NCBI RefSeq assembly: GCF_015694725.1 | Contig: NZ_JADQDQ010000005.1 | Coordinates: 326,180-390,179 of the forward strand | Length of the DNA: 64,000 bases | Direction: 5' to 3' | Source of the DNA: Hymenobacter jeongseonensis | GTDB taxonomy: Bacteria; Bacteroidota; Bacteroidia; Cytophagales; Hymenobacteraceae | Shown here: positions 54,194 to 62,486 of the stretch, in pieces | Layout: every line of letters starts with the position of its first letter | How positions within the stretch are numbered: the stretch's first letter is position 1 | The notes under the pieces: model-generated | What the model was told of the DNA's origin: nothing | Database searches by the model: none | The model's input: only the letters and a program-made list of their open reading frames with translations | Position numbers and translations under genes: made by a program

Positions 54194-55099
54194 ATGAAAA
54201 AAATTCTACCCCTCGTGTTCCTTCTGCTTGTGCACTGTGGCGCTATTGCCCGGCCCAAGCCCGTGCCCACCGCCGCCGACTCCGTGGCCATGCGCTTGGC
54301 CGCCTACCAAGCCTATTCCGACTCCGTAACCGGCAGCCTGCATTTTCAGCAGGGCCGCATTGTGCTGCCCGGCGGCATCGGCGAAATCACCGTGCCCAAC
54401 GGCTTCCGCTACCTCGACTCGGCCCAAAGCCGCCAGGTGCTCACCCAGCTCTGGGGCAACCCCAAAAGCGAGACGCTGGGCATGCTGTTTCCCGCCAACC
54501 GCGGCCCGCTCGATGAAAAATCCTGGGCCTATTCCATCAGCTACGACGCCATGGGCTACGTGAAGGACGACGATGCCGACGACATAGACTACAGCGAGCT
54601 GCTGACGGAAATGCAGGACGATACCGAGGAAAACAACAAGGAGCGCGAAAGCGCCGGCTTTGAGCCGTTCTACGTGCTGGGCTGGGCCGCCAACCCCTAC
54701 TACGACAAAACCACCCACGCCCTGCACTGGGCCAAGTCGCTGCGCTTCGGCACCAACCCCGACACCACCCTCAACTACAACGTGCGCCTGCTCGGCCGCA
54801 AGGGCGTGCTCGTGCTCAACGCCATCGGCGACAACAGCCAGCTGCCCGAAATCAAGGCCAGCATTCCGGGGCTGCTGTCCAGCGTCACGTTTGCCCGCGG
54901 CCAGCAGTACCTGGATTTCGATGCCGACATCGACGAAGTTGCCGCCTACTCCATCGGCGGCCTGGTGGCCGGCAAGGTGCTGGCCAAAGTAGGACTGTTT
55001 GCCGTGGTGCTTAAGTTTTGGAAAATCGGGTTGCTGGCCCTAGCCGGCGCCTGGGCGGGCCTGAAGCGGTTTTTTGGCTTCGGCTCGAAAGAAGCGTAG
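54194..55099 (+). CDS. DUF2167 membrane-associated protein
   Basis: 301 aa from the ATG at 54194 (MKKILPLVFLLLVHCGAIAR). The frame extends further upstream into the metB promoter region and is not used. The DUF2167 signature is VLPGGIGEITVPNGFRYLDS and LTQLWGNP; an acidic segment (DDDADDIDYSELLTEMQDDT) and one or two hydrophobic helices at the C-terminus (VLKFWKIGLLALAGAWAGLK) follow. Exported and then inserted by its C-terminus. Role unknown. TATATTCG at 54136-54143 may be its -7 element. Confidence 0.88.
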   Translation: MKKILPLVFLLLVHCGAIARPKPVPTAADSVAMRLAAYQAYSDSVTGSLHFQQGRIVLPGGIGEITVPNGFRYLDSAQSRQVLTQLWGNPKSETLGMLFPANRGPLDEKSWAYSISYDAMGYVKDDDADDIDYSELLTEMQDDTEENNKERESAGFEPFYVLGWAANPYYDKTTHALHWAKSLRFGTNPDTTLNYNVRLLGRKGVLVLNAIGDNSQLPEIKASIPGLLSSVTFARGQQYLDFDADIDEVAAYSIGGLVAGKVLAKVGLFAVVLKFWKIGLLALAGAWAGLKRFFGFGSKEA

Positions 55100-55213
55100 G
55101 CCTACAGCCAGCCAAAGGCCGGGCGAAGGCGTATTGGCATGGTATCGGCGGGGCCGCTCGTGCGGGGCCGTGGTGCTCCGCGCGGGTGGCCCCGCCCCTA
55201 CCTTCGTCCGCCT

Positions 55214-55936
55214 ATGAAATTTTTGCGTGAGCTTTTCCGAAAGAACTTTTCCACCCTGCTCTCCATGCTGCTGCTGGTGGCGGTGCCCATCGTGGGCAGT
55301 TCGTCGCTCACGTTTGTGCTCTACCAGAACCAGCAGTTTCTCGAAAACCTGACCACCGGCCAGAGCCTGCTGTACTTCGTGATTGTGGGCGTGGCCATGG
55401 CGTTTTCGCTGGTCAACACCACCGCCGTGGTGTTGGTCACGGGCTTTTACCTGGGCTGGAGCGGCTTTCCGGGCATGGTGGTGGCCTACGCCCTAGCGGC
55501 CCTCACCGGCTACCAGATAGCCACCCTGCTCGACCACGGCAAGATGCTCAGCTTCCTCAGCCATTTCCCCAAAGTGGATGCGGTGATGAAGGAGCTGAAA
55601 ACCGACAGCTGGCAGCTGATTTTCCTCACCCGGGTGTCGCCCGTCACGCCGTTTGCGCTCATGACGTTCGTGCTGGCCATCATGAAAGTGCGCCGGTGGC
55701 CGTTCCTGCTGGCCTCCATTGCCGGCATGCTGCCCCGCAGCCTGTTCTTTTACTGGCTCGGCACGAAGGCACAAGACGTTTTCACGCTGCTGAAAGACCC
55801 CGGCACCGGCACCACCGGCAAGCTCCTGCTGATTGCACTGGTAGCGGCCTCCTTCTTCGGACTCTACTATCTTTTCAACCAAGCCCTGAAGCGGGCACTC
55901 AGCAAAGGCGCTGCCGCCAGCACAAACGAAGCCTGA
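55214..55936 (+). CDS. VTT-domain (TVP38/TMEM64) membrane protein
   Basis: 240 aa from the ATG at 55214. Hydrophobic helices: LSMLLLVAVPIVGSSSLTFV, YFVIVGVAMAFSL, VVYALAALTG region, FLLASIAGMLPRSLFFYWLG and LLIALVAASFFGLYYLF. The VTT core F-x-x-R-x-S-P-V-T-P (FLTRVSPVTPFALMTF) and LPRSLFFYWLG fit the family, whose members include DedA-like lipid scramblases or transporters. Inner membrane. Follows DUF2167 by 114 bases, same strand. Confidence 0.87.
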   Translation: MKFLRELFRKNFSTLLSMLLLVAVPIVGSSSLTFVLYQNQQFLENLTTGQSLLYFVIVGVAMAFSLVNTTAVVLVTGFYLGWSGFPGMVVAYALAALTGYQIATLLDHGKMLSFLSHFPKVDAVMKELKTDSWQLIFLTRVSPVTPFALMTFVLAIMKVRRWPFLLASIAGMLPRSLFFYWLGTKAQDVFTLLKDPGTGTTGKLLLIALVAASFFGLYYLFNQALKRALSKGAAASTNEA

Positions 55937-55992
55937 TTTAGAGGAGCTTGCGCTTTTATTGAAAAAATATTCAGGAAAAATACGCTCCTAGC

Positions 55993-56024
55993 TTGTGCAG
56001 CCGCATTTTTCCCTCTTACCTTTG
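55993..56024 (+). promoter_or_regulatory. Promoter of tRNA-Arg
   Basis: TTG (55993-55995), 21-base spacer, TACCTTTG (56017-56024), an exact fit to the Bacteroidota housekeeping promoter, about 20 bases before the tRNA. Confidence 0.8.
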
Positions 56025-56043
56025 CGGTCCCATCACGGGAAAC

Positions 56044-56117
56044 GGTTGTGTAGCTCAATTGGATAGAGCATCTGACTACGAATCAGAAGGTTTAAGGTTC
56101 GACTCCTTACACGACCA
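56044..56117 (+). tRNA. tRNA-Arg(ACG)
   Basis: 74 bases. The acceptor stem GGTTGTG pairs with CACGACC (56110-56116; one G-T pair), discriminator A at 56117, CCA not encoded. The D arm GCTC-AATTGGATA-GAGC, anticodon arm CTGACTACGAATCAG with anticodon ACG, and T arm (GGTTCGACTCC) all fold. ACG reads CGU, CGC and CGA after deamination to inosine. A lower-GC replicon-like segment begins just downstream. Confidence 0.96.
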
Positions 56118-56120
56118 CTT

Positions 56121-56165
56121 AGAGGCCCAACAACATGCTGTTAATCAGCGAGTTGTTGGGCCTCT
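56121..56165 (+). terminator. Terminator after tRNA-Arg
   Basis: AGAGGCCCAACAAC (56121-56134) pairs with GTTGTTGGGCCTCT (56152-56165), then TGCTTTTC. It starts 3 bases after the tRNA. Confidence 0.85.
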
Positions 56166-56380
56166 TGCTTTTCACGGGACAATGCTCGGTGAATGCTACC
56201 TGAACCCAGGCAAAGCTGGCTGCCAGATATATGGTACCAAACACAAATAGGAGGATAAAATATCGGAGGCGAACGGCAGATTACCTTATGCAGCCCGAAC
56301 GTAGTCTAGTTCTAGTTATTGAACCTTCTCCCTATTGTACCTTCCTAAGCGTTTATTTGGGAACTCCCTTATTTTCGTGA

Positions 56381-57163
56381 ATGACTGAGCGCCCGCCCAC
56401 AATCCTAGAGCGAAGGAATCTAGTAATCGCCAACACTGAGATAGAGAGAAAGAAGAAAGCTGATTCTTACCGTCCACTCAAAGAGCTCGGGAGCAGCGAC
56501 TTTCCTGTTTTAAAACTACGTAAGCGGCAAGAACTACCCCAGCCTTATGGCGGAGAATTCCCAACCTATTTGGCTAATCTTCTCCGGGCGTGGCCCTATA
56601 ATGAAGTGGAAGGGCACCTTAACGTGCTCTTTCCCGATTGCGATAATGTGGATTGCGAGTATTTGGAGGAAGTTTTAGTAGAAATTCGACTCCAGAAAAT
56701 TTGGGCCAAAGACAGGCCTAGGTACATAAAGACACCAGGAAGTGGAAAACTCTTTGTTGCCAATGCAGCCAAGGTCGATAAGTGGATAAAAAAACAGCGC
56801 TTGAGATTGACGAAAGAAGAACATGTGCGTGAGAACCCAATCGAAGCAACAATTCCATTTAAGGGCACTGTTTCCGCTTTAGCTGAGGCTTTGTATCGGC
56901 TCGAAAGAAAAGGTCATATCAGCCTACTGGATTATCGAAAGACCGAGGGCAACATGGCAGCATTATGCCGGACCCTTTGTCGGGTATTTATACTTCATAC
57001 TACTTCAAGTAAAAACCCCGCGTTAGCCCTTCAACTTGCGTTGTCGAAGATCCCATCTGAACGACTTGGAATAGGGGAACCCGAAGTTGCAGTGCTTAAT
57101 GCCTTGGGAAGAAAACGTGTTTCTAAAGAGTTTATTGACCCTAAGACGGCAGAAAAAACATAG
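56381..57163 (+). CDS. Hypothetical protein of a likely mobile element
   Basis: 260 aa, highly charged, no signal peptide. The N-terminal half has ERKKKADSYRPLKELGSSDF and an acidic DCDNVDCEYLEEVLVEIRLQ. The C-terminal half (ATIPFKGTVSALAEALYRLE, then RTLCRVFILHTTSSKNP) has the helical pattern, Leu-rich with KG-I, seen in RteC-like and related Bacteroidota mobile-element proteins; that likeness is weak and inferential. GC is clearly lower than the chromosome before it. Ends just before an inverted repeat at 57170-57218. Confidence 0.6.
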   Translation: MTERPPTILERRNLVIANTEIERKKKADSYRPLKELGSSDFPVLKLRKRQELPQPYGGEFPTYLANLLRAWPYNEVEGHLNVLFPDCDNVDCEYLEEVLVEIRLQKIWAKDRPRYIKTPGSGKLFVANAAKVDKWIKKQRLRLTKEEHVRENPIEATIPFKGTVSALAEALYRLERKGHISLLDYRKTEGNMAALCRTLCRVFILHTTSSKNPALALQLALSKIPSERLGIGEPEVAVLNALGRKRVSKEFIDPKTAEKT

Positions 57164-57169
57164 CACTTT

Positions 57170-57218
57170 AACTACCTATAAAGCTTTTTTTATCAGTACT
57201 AATTTTTTGATAGGTAGT
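57170..57218. promoter_or_regulatory. Inverted repeat before the HTH gene: terminator or operator
   Basis: AACTACCTAT (57170-57179) and ATAGGTAGT (57210-57218) flank an AT-rich loop containing CTTTTTTTAT. It follows the hypothetical gene by 7 bases, so it may terminate it. TACCTTTC at 57233-57240 follows and could be the promoter box for the HTH gene at 57287, making the repeat a possible operator as well. Confidence 0.5.
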
Positions 57219-57286
57219 ATTTAGCTTGTTCCTACCTTTCATGAAAGACTAGGTTTGTCCCACCAATTCACCTACCTGGTCCTACA

Positions 57287-57574
57287 ATGTCAAACCTTAT
57301 CATCCTGGCTGATAGCCCAGAAGCTTTCCGAGAATTTCTCCGTGACACCTTCGCCGAGATTATGGCCCCAGGCGCACCGAAAGTTGACGGCCCCGACTCA
57401 CTGCTCACTAAAACGGAGGCATGCCGTGAGTTCGGCATTTCCTTAACTACCCTCACGGAATGGCAGAAGAACGGAATCGTTCCCTTCGTGCGCTTAGGAC
57501 GTAGGATTTACTTCGAACGCAGCAAAATGTTAGAGGCCGGTCGTAGCCATACTCGCTATCAGCATCGGAAATAA
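57287..57574 (+). CDS. MerR-like helix-turn-helix protein (HTH_17, excisionase-like)
   Basis: 95 aa. The last 55 residues are a winged HTH typical of excisionase-like proteins: LLTKTEACREFGISLTTLTE, then WQKNGIVPFVRLGRRIYFER. The N-terminal 35 residues (ILADSPEAFREFLRDTFAEI) look like a small helical lead common in Bacteroidota relatives. Such proteins accompany Rep or integrase genes on mobile elements and direct excision or regulate replication. Located upstream of the replication initiator gene, with the 315-base gap between them. Confidence 0.85.
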   Translation: MSNLIILADSPEAFREFLRDTFAEIMAPGAPKVDGPDSLLTKTEACREFGISLTTLTEWQKNGIVPFVRLGRRIYFERSKMLEAGRSHTRYQHRK

Positions 57575-57889
57575 GCGTCCGCCGACTACAATCCAGTATT
57601 CGCCCTAGGCTTCTCACTCCTCATTTCAGAGACCCATTGGACGACCTTCATGGTGGCGCGCCAACTTTTACGATAACTTGCCTGGCATACGACAATGCCG
57701 GCCATAGGCCTCGGTTCCTCCCCTAATCGACGCCAGCACGGCGAGTCCTTCGGGGCTTTAGCCCATCCTGAACCCCTCTCTTCTGAGTTCAAATTTCGCT
57801 ACCTGCAAAGGGAAAGGCTACTCTATTGTCGCCTCAAATCAACAGCGCGGAAGTCATTAAACAGACGCCATGCGTCACCACCATAGCCC
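57575..57889. other. Gap upstream of the replication initiator
   Basis: About 315 bases, no convincing ORF (those present are short and unlike any family). In replicons of this type the origin often lies next to the initiator gene, so this is the place to look for it; I see no clear iteron array or nicking hairpin by eye. Confidence 0.35.
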
Positions 57890-58807
57890 ATGTACGATAA
57901 CCTACACCTGCACTTTGACATTCCCCCCCACGACCACGAGGCATTGGCCCGCATGGCCGCCTCACCAGCGTTCTCCAACTGCACAGGCCAAATGAACAAA
58001 CACAACTGTATAAAATTTTCACACGGAGACCTGCGAATCGATTACAAGCCATATGAAAGAAGTGGCCGGGTCCGGGGCTCACTCCACACGTTCGCCCTCG
58101 GCAATAATCGAGGCTCCTTCACTGCCGACATGGTCGAATACGCTTGTACAAAACTTGCGCAGGAGTTAGGGATACCCGCTGGTTGGTTACGCGTTTACAA
58201 ACTGGAAATTGGAGTGAATATCGAGACTCCCACTTCCCCCGAGCCTTTTTTAAATTCTTTACTTCACCACAAAAGGAAACCGTTTTGGCCCATCTCACCG
58301 CCTCGAAATGCCAACAGGCCCTTCCAATTTGAGGCAACCTATCGTGAGTATAGAATCAAGTTTTACGACAAAGCGGCCTACGACCGAAGCAAAGGCTACC
58401 TGCCCAAAACCTACCAACCCTTGATGCGCTTTGAATTGGTATTATCCAGCCGCCGGCGTTTGTTAGGAATCGTAAAACGACCTTATCTAACCCTGGCTGA
58501 TTTAGCGAGTCCAGATTTGTTGCGATTGTTTTCTAATTATCTAAGTGAGCAATGGGGGTTAGTGCATCGCAAGATGCCCGCGCGTTTTGTTGGCCGAACA
58601 CTTCAAGAGGCCATTCTGCTCCATGCAGTCCATGTACCAGAGGTTTGGGCGGATACAAAGCCCACCACGCCGCCTAGCACCTTCAGCTACTACCGTCGCA
58701 AATGCGACAGACTGTGGAAGCACTTTCAGGTGCAAGCAGGGCCTAACATTTTTGATGCCCTCTTCACCGAAAGCCTGCATAAGCTCTCACCCTGCGTGGT
58801 GGAGTAA
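57890..58807 (+). CDS. Putative phage/plasmid replication initiation protein (gene II/X-like)
   Basis: 305 aa. The N-terminal part MYDNLHLHFDIPPHDH has the aromatic strand opening typical of phage gene II-type initiators. In the middle, LRVYKLEIGVNIET and FEATYREYRIKFYDKAAYDR match the pattern of the Rep catalytic domain (acidic strand, then a YDK helix), followed by LMRFELVLSSRRRLLGIVKR. The tail has SYYRRKCDRLWKHFQ. Known relatives nick DNA with Tyr to start rolling-circle replication in filamentous phages and small plasmids. The family call is from motif pattern, not a search. Lower GC than the chromosome. Confidence 0.62.
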   Translation: MYDNLHLHFDIPPHDHEALARMAASPAFSNCTGQMNKHNCIKFSHGDLRIDYKPYERSGRVRGSLHTFALGNNRGSFTADMVEYACTKLAQELGIPAGWLRVYKLEIGVNIETPTSPEPFLNSLLHHKRKPFWPISPPRNANRPFQFEATYREYRIKFYDKAAYDRSKGYLPKTYQPLMRFELVLSSRRRLLGIVKRPYLTLADLASPDLLRLFSNYLSEQWGLVHRKMPARFVGRTLQEAILLHAVHVPEVWADTKPTTPPSTFSYYRRKCDRLWKHFQVQAGPNIFDALFTESLHKLSPCVVE

Positions 58808-58933
58808 GCTAATATGTTAGCGTTTTCCACTTCATGTAATCACTATGTATTTCGCCAATTAGTGCCTGTATGGAAGCTGCTGACTTCGGTTACCACTTAC
58901 TTTTTGCTTCACAGGCAGAAGCAAGCTCATAGA

Positions 58934-60421
58934 CTATTCAAAGCACTCCACTAAACGGCACTGCGCTGCCGTTTCTGGAGACTGTGGCACCCGGTGGCTT
59001 TTTTCCACGCCCTGCCATTCCCGCGCAATGCTAGCCAGGGCCTCAGCCCCGCTGACTTGGTGGGCCCGCACGAGGTAGCACCCCAGCACCGTACCGGTGC
59101 GCCCTACCCCTCCCCAGCAATGTACTGCTGCCTTACGGCCCGCTGCCACGCTGTCAGCCAACGCGGCCAGCGCCTCCTCTAACACGGCCGGAGTGGGCAC
59201 GTCGACGTCCCGAATCGGGTAGCGCTGGTACCGGACAACTATCCCCTGCTGGTCCGCTAGTTCTTGCAGCCAGGGCTCGTAAGGCGTGAGTTCGTGCGCT
59301 TCTGTTAAGTCAAAGAAGTCGGTGATGCCGACGTCCAGCAACGCCTTGAGTTTGGCCTGCGCCAGCGCCGCGGTCCGGTCCCCCGGGTACTCGCAGCCAA
59401 GCACAGACGGCGTGGCCCAGTAGCTATTCGGAATAGGTCTAGGTGGGGCAACCTGCACGGCCACACACCCAACAGCCGCACGATGAGCAAGGTCTTCAAT
59501 GTCGGCCCGACGAGCCAGCGCCCCGTGCCATTCCACCGGAATGCCACCCTCTCCGTAACAGAGCCCGGCCAGCCCCCCCGCTACCGCCCCGGTGGTGTCC
59601 GTGTCGTCGCCCAGGTTGACAGCGGCCAACACGGTCTCGGCGTAGGTAGCGTGGCGCAGCAAACACCACACTGCCGCCTCCAGCGTGTGCAGCACGTAGC
59701 CGCTGCTGGCAATGGCGGCCTCGGGCACCGAGGCCAGCTGGCCGCCCAAGAAGCGTGCAAACAGCGCAGCCTCGCCGGCGGGCAACTGCAGTTCTTCGAA
59801 TTGCGCCGGCGCGTCCTCGCACAGCCGGGCGTAGGCCACCGCCGGCGTGAGCCCAGCCCGCAGGTGGGCGGCCAGTTCCAGGTAGAGAAAACACGCCAGC
59901 GCGGAGCGCAGGTGGCCGTGGGTGACGGCCGCGGCGTCGGCAATGCGCCGGAACCGCACCGCCAGCGGGGCCTGGGCCTGGTAAAAGGCCAGCGGCAGGA
60001 CGCGCATCAGGGCCCCGTTGCCGTTGCTCATTTCATCCCGGCCGCCGACGAGCGGGGACGCCTCCTGTGGCAGGTTTTGGAGCCGCTGCAGCGCCTCCCG
60101 CGTGGTGATGCCGATGTCGAAGACCCGGCCGTGGGGCGTCCAGAACGCGTCCTGGTACCAGCGGGCGCAGTGGTCGGCCAGCCGGCGCACGCTGTAGCCG
60201 TCGGCCAGGGCCTCGGCCAGGCAGAAGGTGAGCGAGGCGTCGTCGGACCACGTGCCGGCGGGCTGGTGGTGCGTGCCGTAGGCCCGCATGCCCGTGACCG
60301 GGTCGCGGCGGCGGACGGCCCGGCTTTGGAATTCAACGGGCACGCCCAGGGCGTCGCCCACGGCCAGGCCGAGCAGGGCCGAGCGCAGCTGGGATTCGAG
60401 GGAAGGAAGCGGTTGTGACAT
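58934..60421 (-). CDS. ADP-ribosylglycohydrolase fused to a dual-specificity tyrosine phosphatase
   Basis: 495 aa in one open frame. Residues 1-315 are a DraG-type ADP-ribosylglycohydrolase: LLGLAVGDALGVPVEF, the metal site in GTWSDDASLTFCLAEAL, EMSNGNGALMRVLPLAF, and NLGDDTDTTGAVAGGLAG, so both Mg sites are kept. Residues 330-495 are a cysteine phosphatase: LKALLDVGITDFFDLTEAHE, and the P-loop HCWGGVGRTG with C435 and R441. The general acid Asp may lie in YPIRDVDVPT. One cytoplasmic protein may therefore remove ADP-ribose and phosphate. The gene lies next to, and opposite to, the Rep gene. Confidence 0.93.
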   Translation of the reverse strand: MSQPLPSLESQLRSALLGLAVGDALGVPVEFQSRAVRRRDPVTGMRAYGTHHQPAGTWSDDASLTFCLAEALADGYSVRRLADHCARWYQDAFWTPHGRVFDIGITTREALQRLQNLPQEASPLVGGRDEMSNGNGALMRVLPLAFYQAQAPLAVRFRRIADAAAVTHGHLRSALACFLYLELAAHLRAGLTPAVAYARLCEDAPAQFEELQLPAGEAALFARFLGGQLASVPEAAIASSGYVLHTLEAAVWCLLRHATYAETVLAAVNLGDDTDTTGAVAGGLAGLCYGEGGIPVEWHGALARRADIEDLAHRAAVGCVAVQVAPPRPIPNSYWATPSVLGCEYPGDRTAALAQAKLKALLDVGITDFFDLTEAHELTPYEPWLQELADQQGIVVRYQRYPIRDVDVPTPAVLEEALAALADSVAAGRKAAVHCWGGVGRTGTVLGCYLVRAHQVSGAEALASIAREWQGVEKSHRVPQSPETAAQCRLVECFE

Positions 60422-61426
60422 AAGCGTTTACCTAAGGGGTTGATGGCAGCGCAAGGTACTGATTAACATATGATTATCTTTATGCGAGCCCCCTTATTTG
60501 TTCCTTTCGGCACGTAAGGACGGATGCTCGAACTTAACGCGTCGAATACGCCCGAAATCCGCATTCATTTGGCCGCTGAACAGCTACTGAGGTCGCCAAG
60601 GCAACAGGAGCAGGATCGGGTTGACCACAGGGGCACAAGCAACGGGCGGGCTGGGGTGCGACGGGGCTATTTCCCTCGGCTGGAAAGCAGCAAATAGCGT
60701 GACCGGCACAACAGCGCCCGTGACCCCTCCGGGTGGATTTCGCCCGTGGGTTTCCTGCCCGGCTTGCCGGGCTTGGGAAGACGTCCCCTAACCGTGGAAA
60801 GAGCCCCGAGATTGCCCGGTCCGGTGGCGGCTTCTGCGCCGCGCGCTCCTCGTGGCGTCGCCAGCCATCGCTCGGCTACAAAACGGCCTTTCCTGCCTTC
60901 CAGGCCCTATTATCAGCGTGCTTTGCGGGTCGTTTCGCTAATTAGCATCATCGGGGGGGCGTAGCCAGCAAAAGCAGGGGGCGTTCTGGCGTGCGACTTT
61001 GCTATTTCCGCCGACAGGAGTCCGATGTTAGCGTCTTTTGTAGCCGTTTTTGTAGCCGGCGGTCAATCGGGTGGCATCACCACACCCGCCGACTGGGTAA
61101 CGTGCCCGGCAAATCCTGTTCGTTCCCTTTGGCGGAGCCCCTCCACAGGGGCTGGGGCGCGTCGGCCCGGCGAGATTCTTAGGGGAAGTGGCCTGGTGCG
61201 GCAGCGGCCGCTTGGGAGTGGTTCCGCTGGCGTACGTTCGGCGCTTTGTCCTGCTGCCGTTCAATTTTCACCGACCCTGACGTTACGCACCGCTGGCAAC
61301 ACGCCGGTGACGCCGAGCGCGCCCACGACGGCCTGTTTTGACGGACCCTTTACAAACCCCATCCGAAAGTTGGAGGCAGATAAATCACCGTTTGAATGAA
61401 CGACATTTCCATTTTTTGCGGTACAC
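60422..61426. other. One-kilobase region with no convincing gene
   Basis: GC-rich apart from the first 80 bases. Open frames are short and shadow-like; the best is 57 codons at 60524-60697 (with RVDHRGTSNGRAGVRRGYF), which I cannot support. Hairpins: GCCCGGC-TT-GCCGGGC (60757-60772) and AGCCCCT-CCAC-AGGGGCT (61136-61153). The region may be a remnant of a mobile element or hold structured RNA; a search with noncoding RNA models is needed to say. Confidence 0.4.
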
Positions 61427-61705
61427 ATGGTATACGTCGACTTGACTTCGTTCTTTGAGGCCGAAGTAAGCAGTGGGTCCATCAAACAGGAGTTGCTGCA
61501 CGGCATTGCCGTGGACCAAGCCGGCCACCGTTCGACGATGGACGTGGAATACAACGTCTATCAGTTGCTTATCCACTACCAGGACCAGCAAGTCGAACTC
61601 TGGGACACGATGATGATGGGCCCGGACGAGGAACAGGAGCCGTTTACCATGCCGCTCGATGCCTTCCTTGCCGCGCTACATGCTTACGTGCCGGCTAAAC
61701 CATGA
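61427..61705 (+). CDS. Small hypothetical protein
   Basis: 92 aa, acidic, no signal peptide. VEYNVYQLLIHYQDQQVELW looks like two strands and the end DAFLAALHAYVPAKP like a helix. No family recognised. It is the only plus-strand gene of the array region and ends 13 bases before repeat R1. The ATG at 61427 follows AT-rich GACATTTCCATTTTTTGCG. Confidence 0.5.
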   Translation: MVYVDLTSFFEAEVSSGSIKQELLHGIAVDQAGHRSTMDVEYNVYQLLIHYQDQQVELWDTMMMGPDEEQEPFTMPLDAFLAALHAYVPAKP

Positions 61706-61714
61706 GGGGGAATA

Positions 61715-61769
61715 CCCTCTTCAACTGAATAGTGGGCGTTTACGACACCACCGTTTTGCTGAACTCACT
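61715..61769. repeat. Array element R1
   Basis: Hairpin CCCTCTTC-AACT-GAATAGTGGG (61715-61736), then GTTTAC (61738-61743), six bases, ACCGTTT (61750-61756), TGCTGAAC. It lies 6 bases past the stop of the gene at 61775 on the minus strand. R2, R3 and R4 repeat this order. Confidence 0.65.
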
Positions 61770-61774
61770 TGTGC

Positions 61775-62377
61775 TTACTGCTGGGGACGCACGGCGGTAA
61801 TCATCCACCGTCCTTGTTCCACGGCTAAGCTAAAGGCCAAAGGCGGCCCCTCGCTCGTCTGCGTTTCGGTGAAGCGGTACACCACCTGGGCCGTGTCGGC
61901 GCCTACAGTGACACGGGTGGGCTGGCTGCGGAGTACGAACTGGGTTTGAATGTCTCCGGCTTGGGTGTAGAGGATGTGGTCGTAATTCAAGCCTTCAATG
62001 AAGCCATCCGTCTGCGGGTGGGCGCGCAACGAATCTGCGCATTGCTGGAAATAGCGCCGGTGCGCCTGCAAGTAAAGGGGCGACACCGTACCGCTGCGCT
62101 GCAACAAGCGCACGTAGTCTTCGACCGCCTGAAAGTCGACCGCATACACCTGCGTCGTGTCCTCGTCCAACAGACCCGGCACCACCGGCAGGGAGTTAAG
62201 CGTGTCTTGGTGCTGCAGGTACCAGGTCAAAAAGGCCCGCACGGTCGCCGCGGGCGACCCGCTGGGGCGAACCGCTGGCGGGGTCGGCGCCTGGGGGGGC
62301 GTTTTTGCTTCTTGCGGGCCGGAGCAGGCCGTGAACAGCAACACGGTCCCGAGCACGGGCGTCCTCACGTGTTTCAT
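61775..62377 (-). CDS. Lipoprotein of unknown function (DUF3828-like)
   Basis: 200 aa. The signal has a lipobox (GTVLLFTACSG, Cys about 19). A Pro/Ala/Thr linker (PPQAPTPPAVRPSG) precedes a domain with ATVRAFLTWYLQHQDTLNSL and terminal RVTVGADTAQVVYRFTETQT, WMITAVRP, the outline of DUF3828 or an NTF2-like fold. Weak family call. First of the repeat-linked minus-strand genes; R1 follows its stop and R2 lies 58 bases upstream of its start. Confidence 0.6.
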   Translation of the reverse strand: MKHVRTPVLGTVLLFTACSGPQEAKTPPQAPTPPAVRPSGSPAATVRAFLTWYLQHQDTLNSLPVVPGLLDEDTTQVYAVDFQAVEDYVRLLQRSGTVSPLYLQAHRRYFQQCADSLRAHPQTDGFIEGLNYDHILYTQAGDIQTQFVLRSQPTRVTVGADTAQVVYRFTETQTSEGPPLAFSLAVEQGRWMITAVRPQQ

Positions 62378-62434
62378 GCGCCGAAGGTAGTGGCGGCGTC
62401 GTTCCGCCGCTGAAAAGTAGCAATGTAAAATTAT

Positions 62435-62486
62435 GCTCCTTCAATTCAACGCAGCGCGTTTACCTTCGGACCGTTTGGCTGGACTC
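62435..62486. repeat. Array element R2
   Basis: Hairpin GCTCCTT-CAATTC-AACGCAGC (62435-62455, one mismatch), GTTTAC (62458-62463), six bases, ACCGTTT (62470-62476). It ends directly at the stop codon of the gene at 62487. Confidence 0.65.

Noticed and set aside
57586..57792. 68-codon minus-strand frame before the Rep gene
   Set aside because: No family content and no ribosome binding site; the gap is more likely noncoding.
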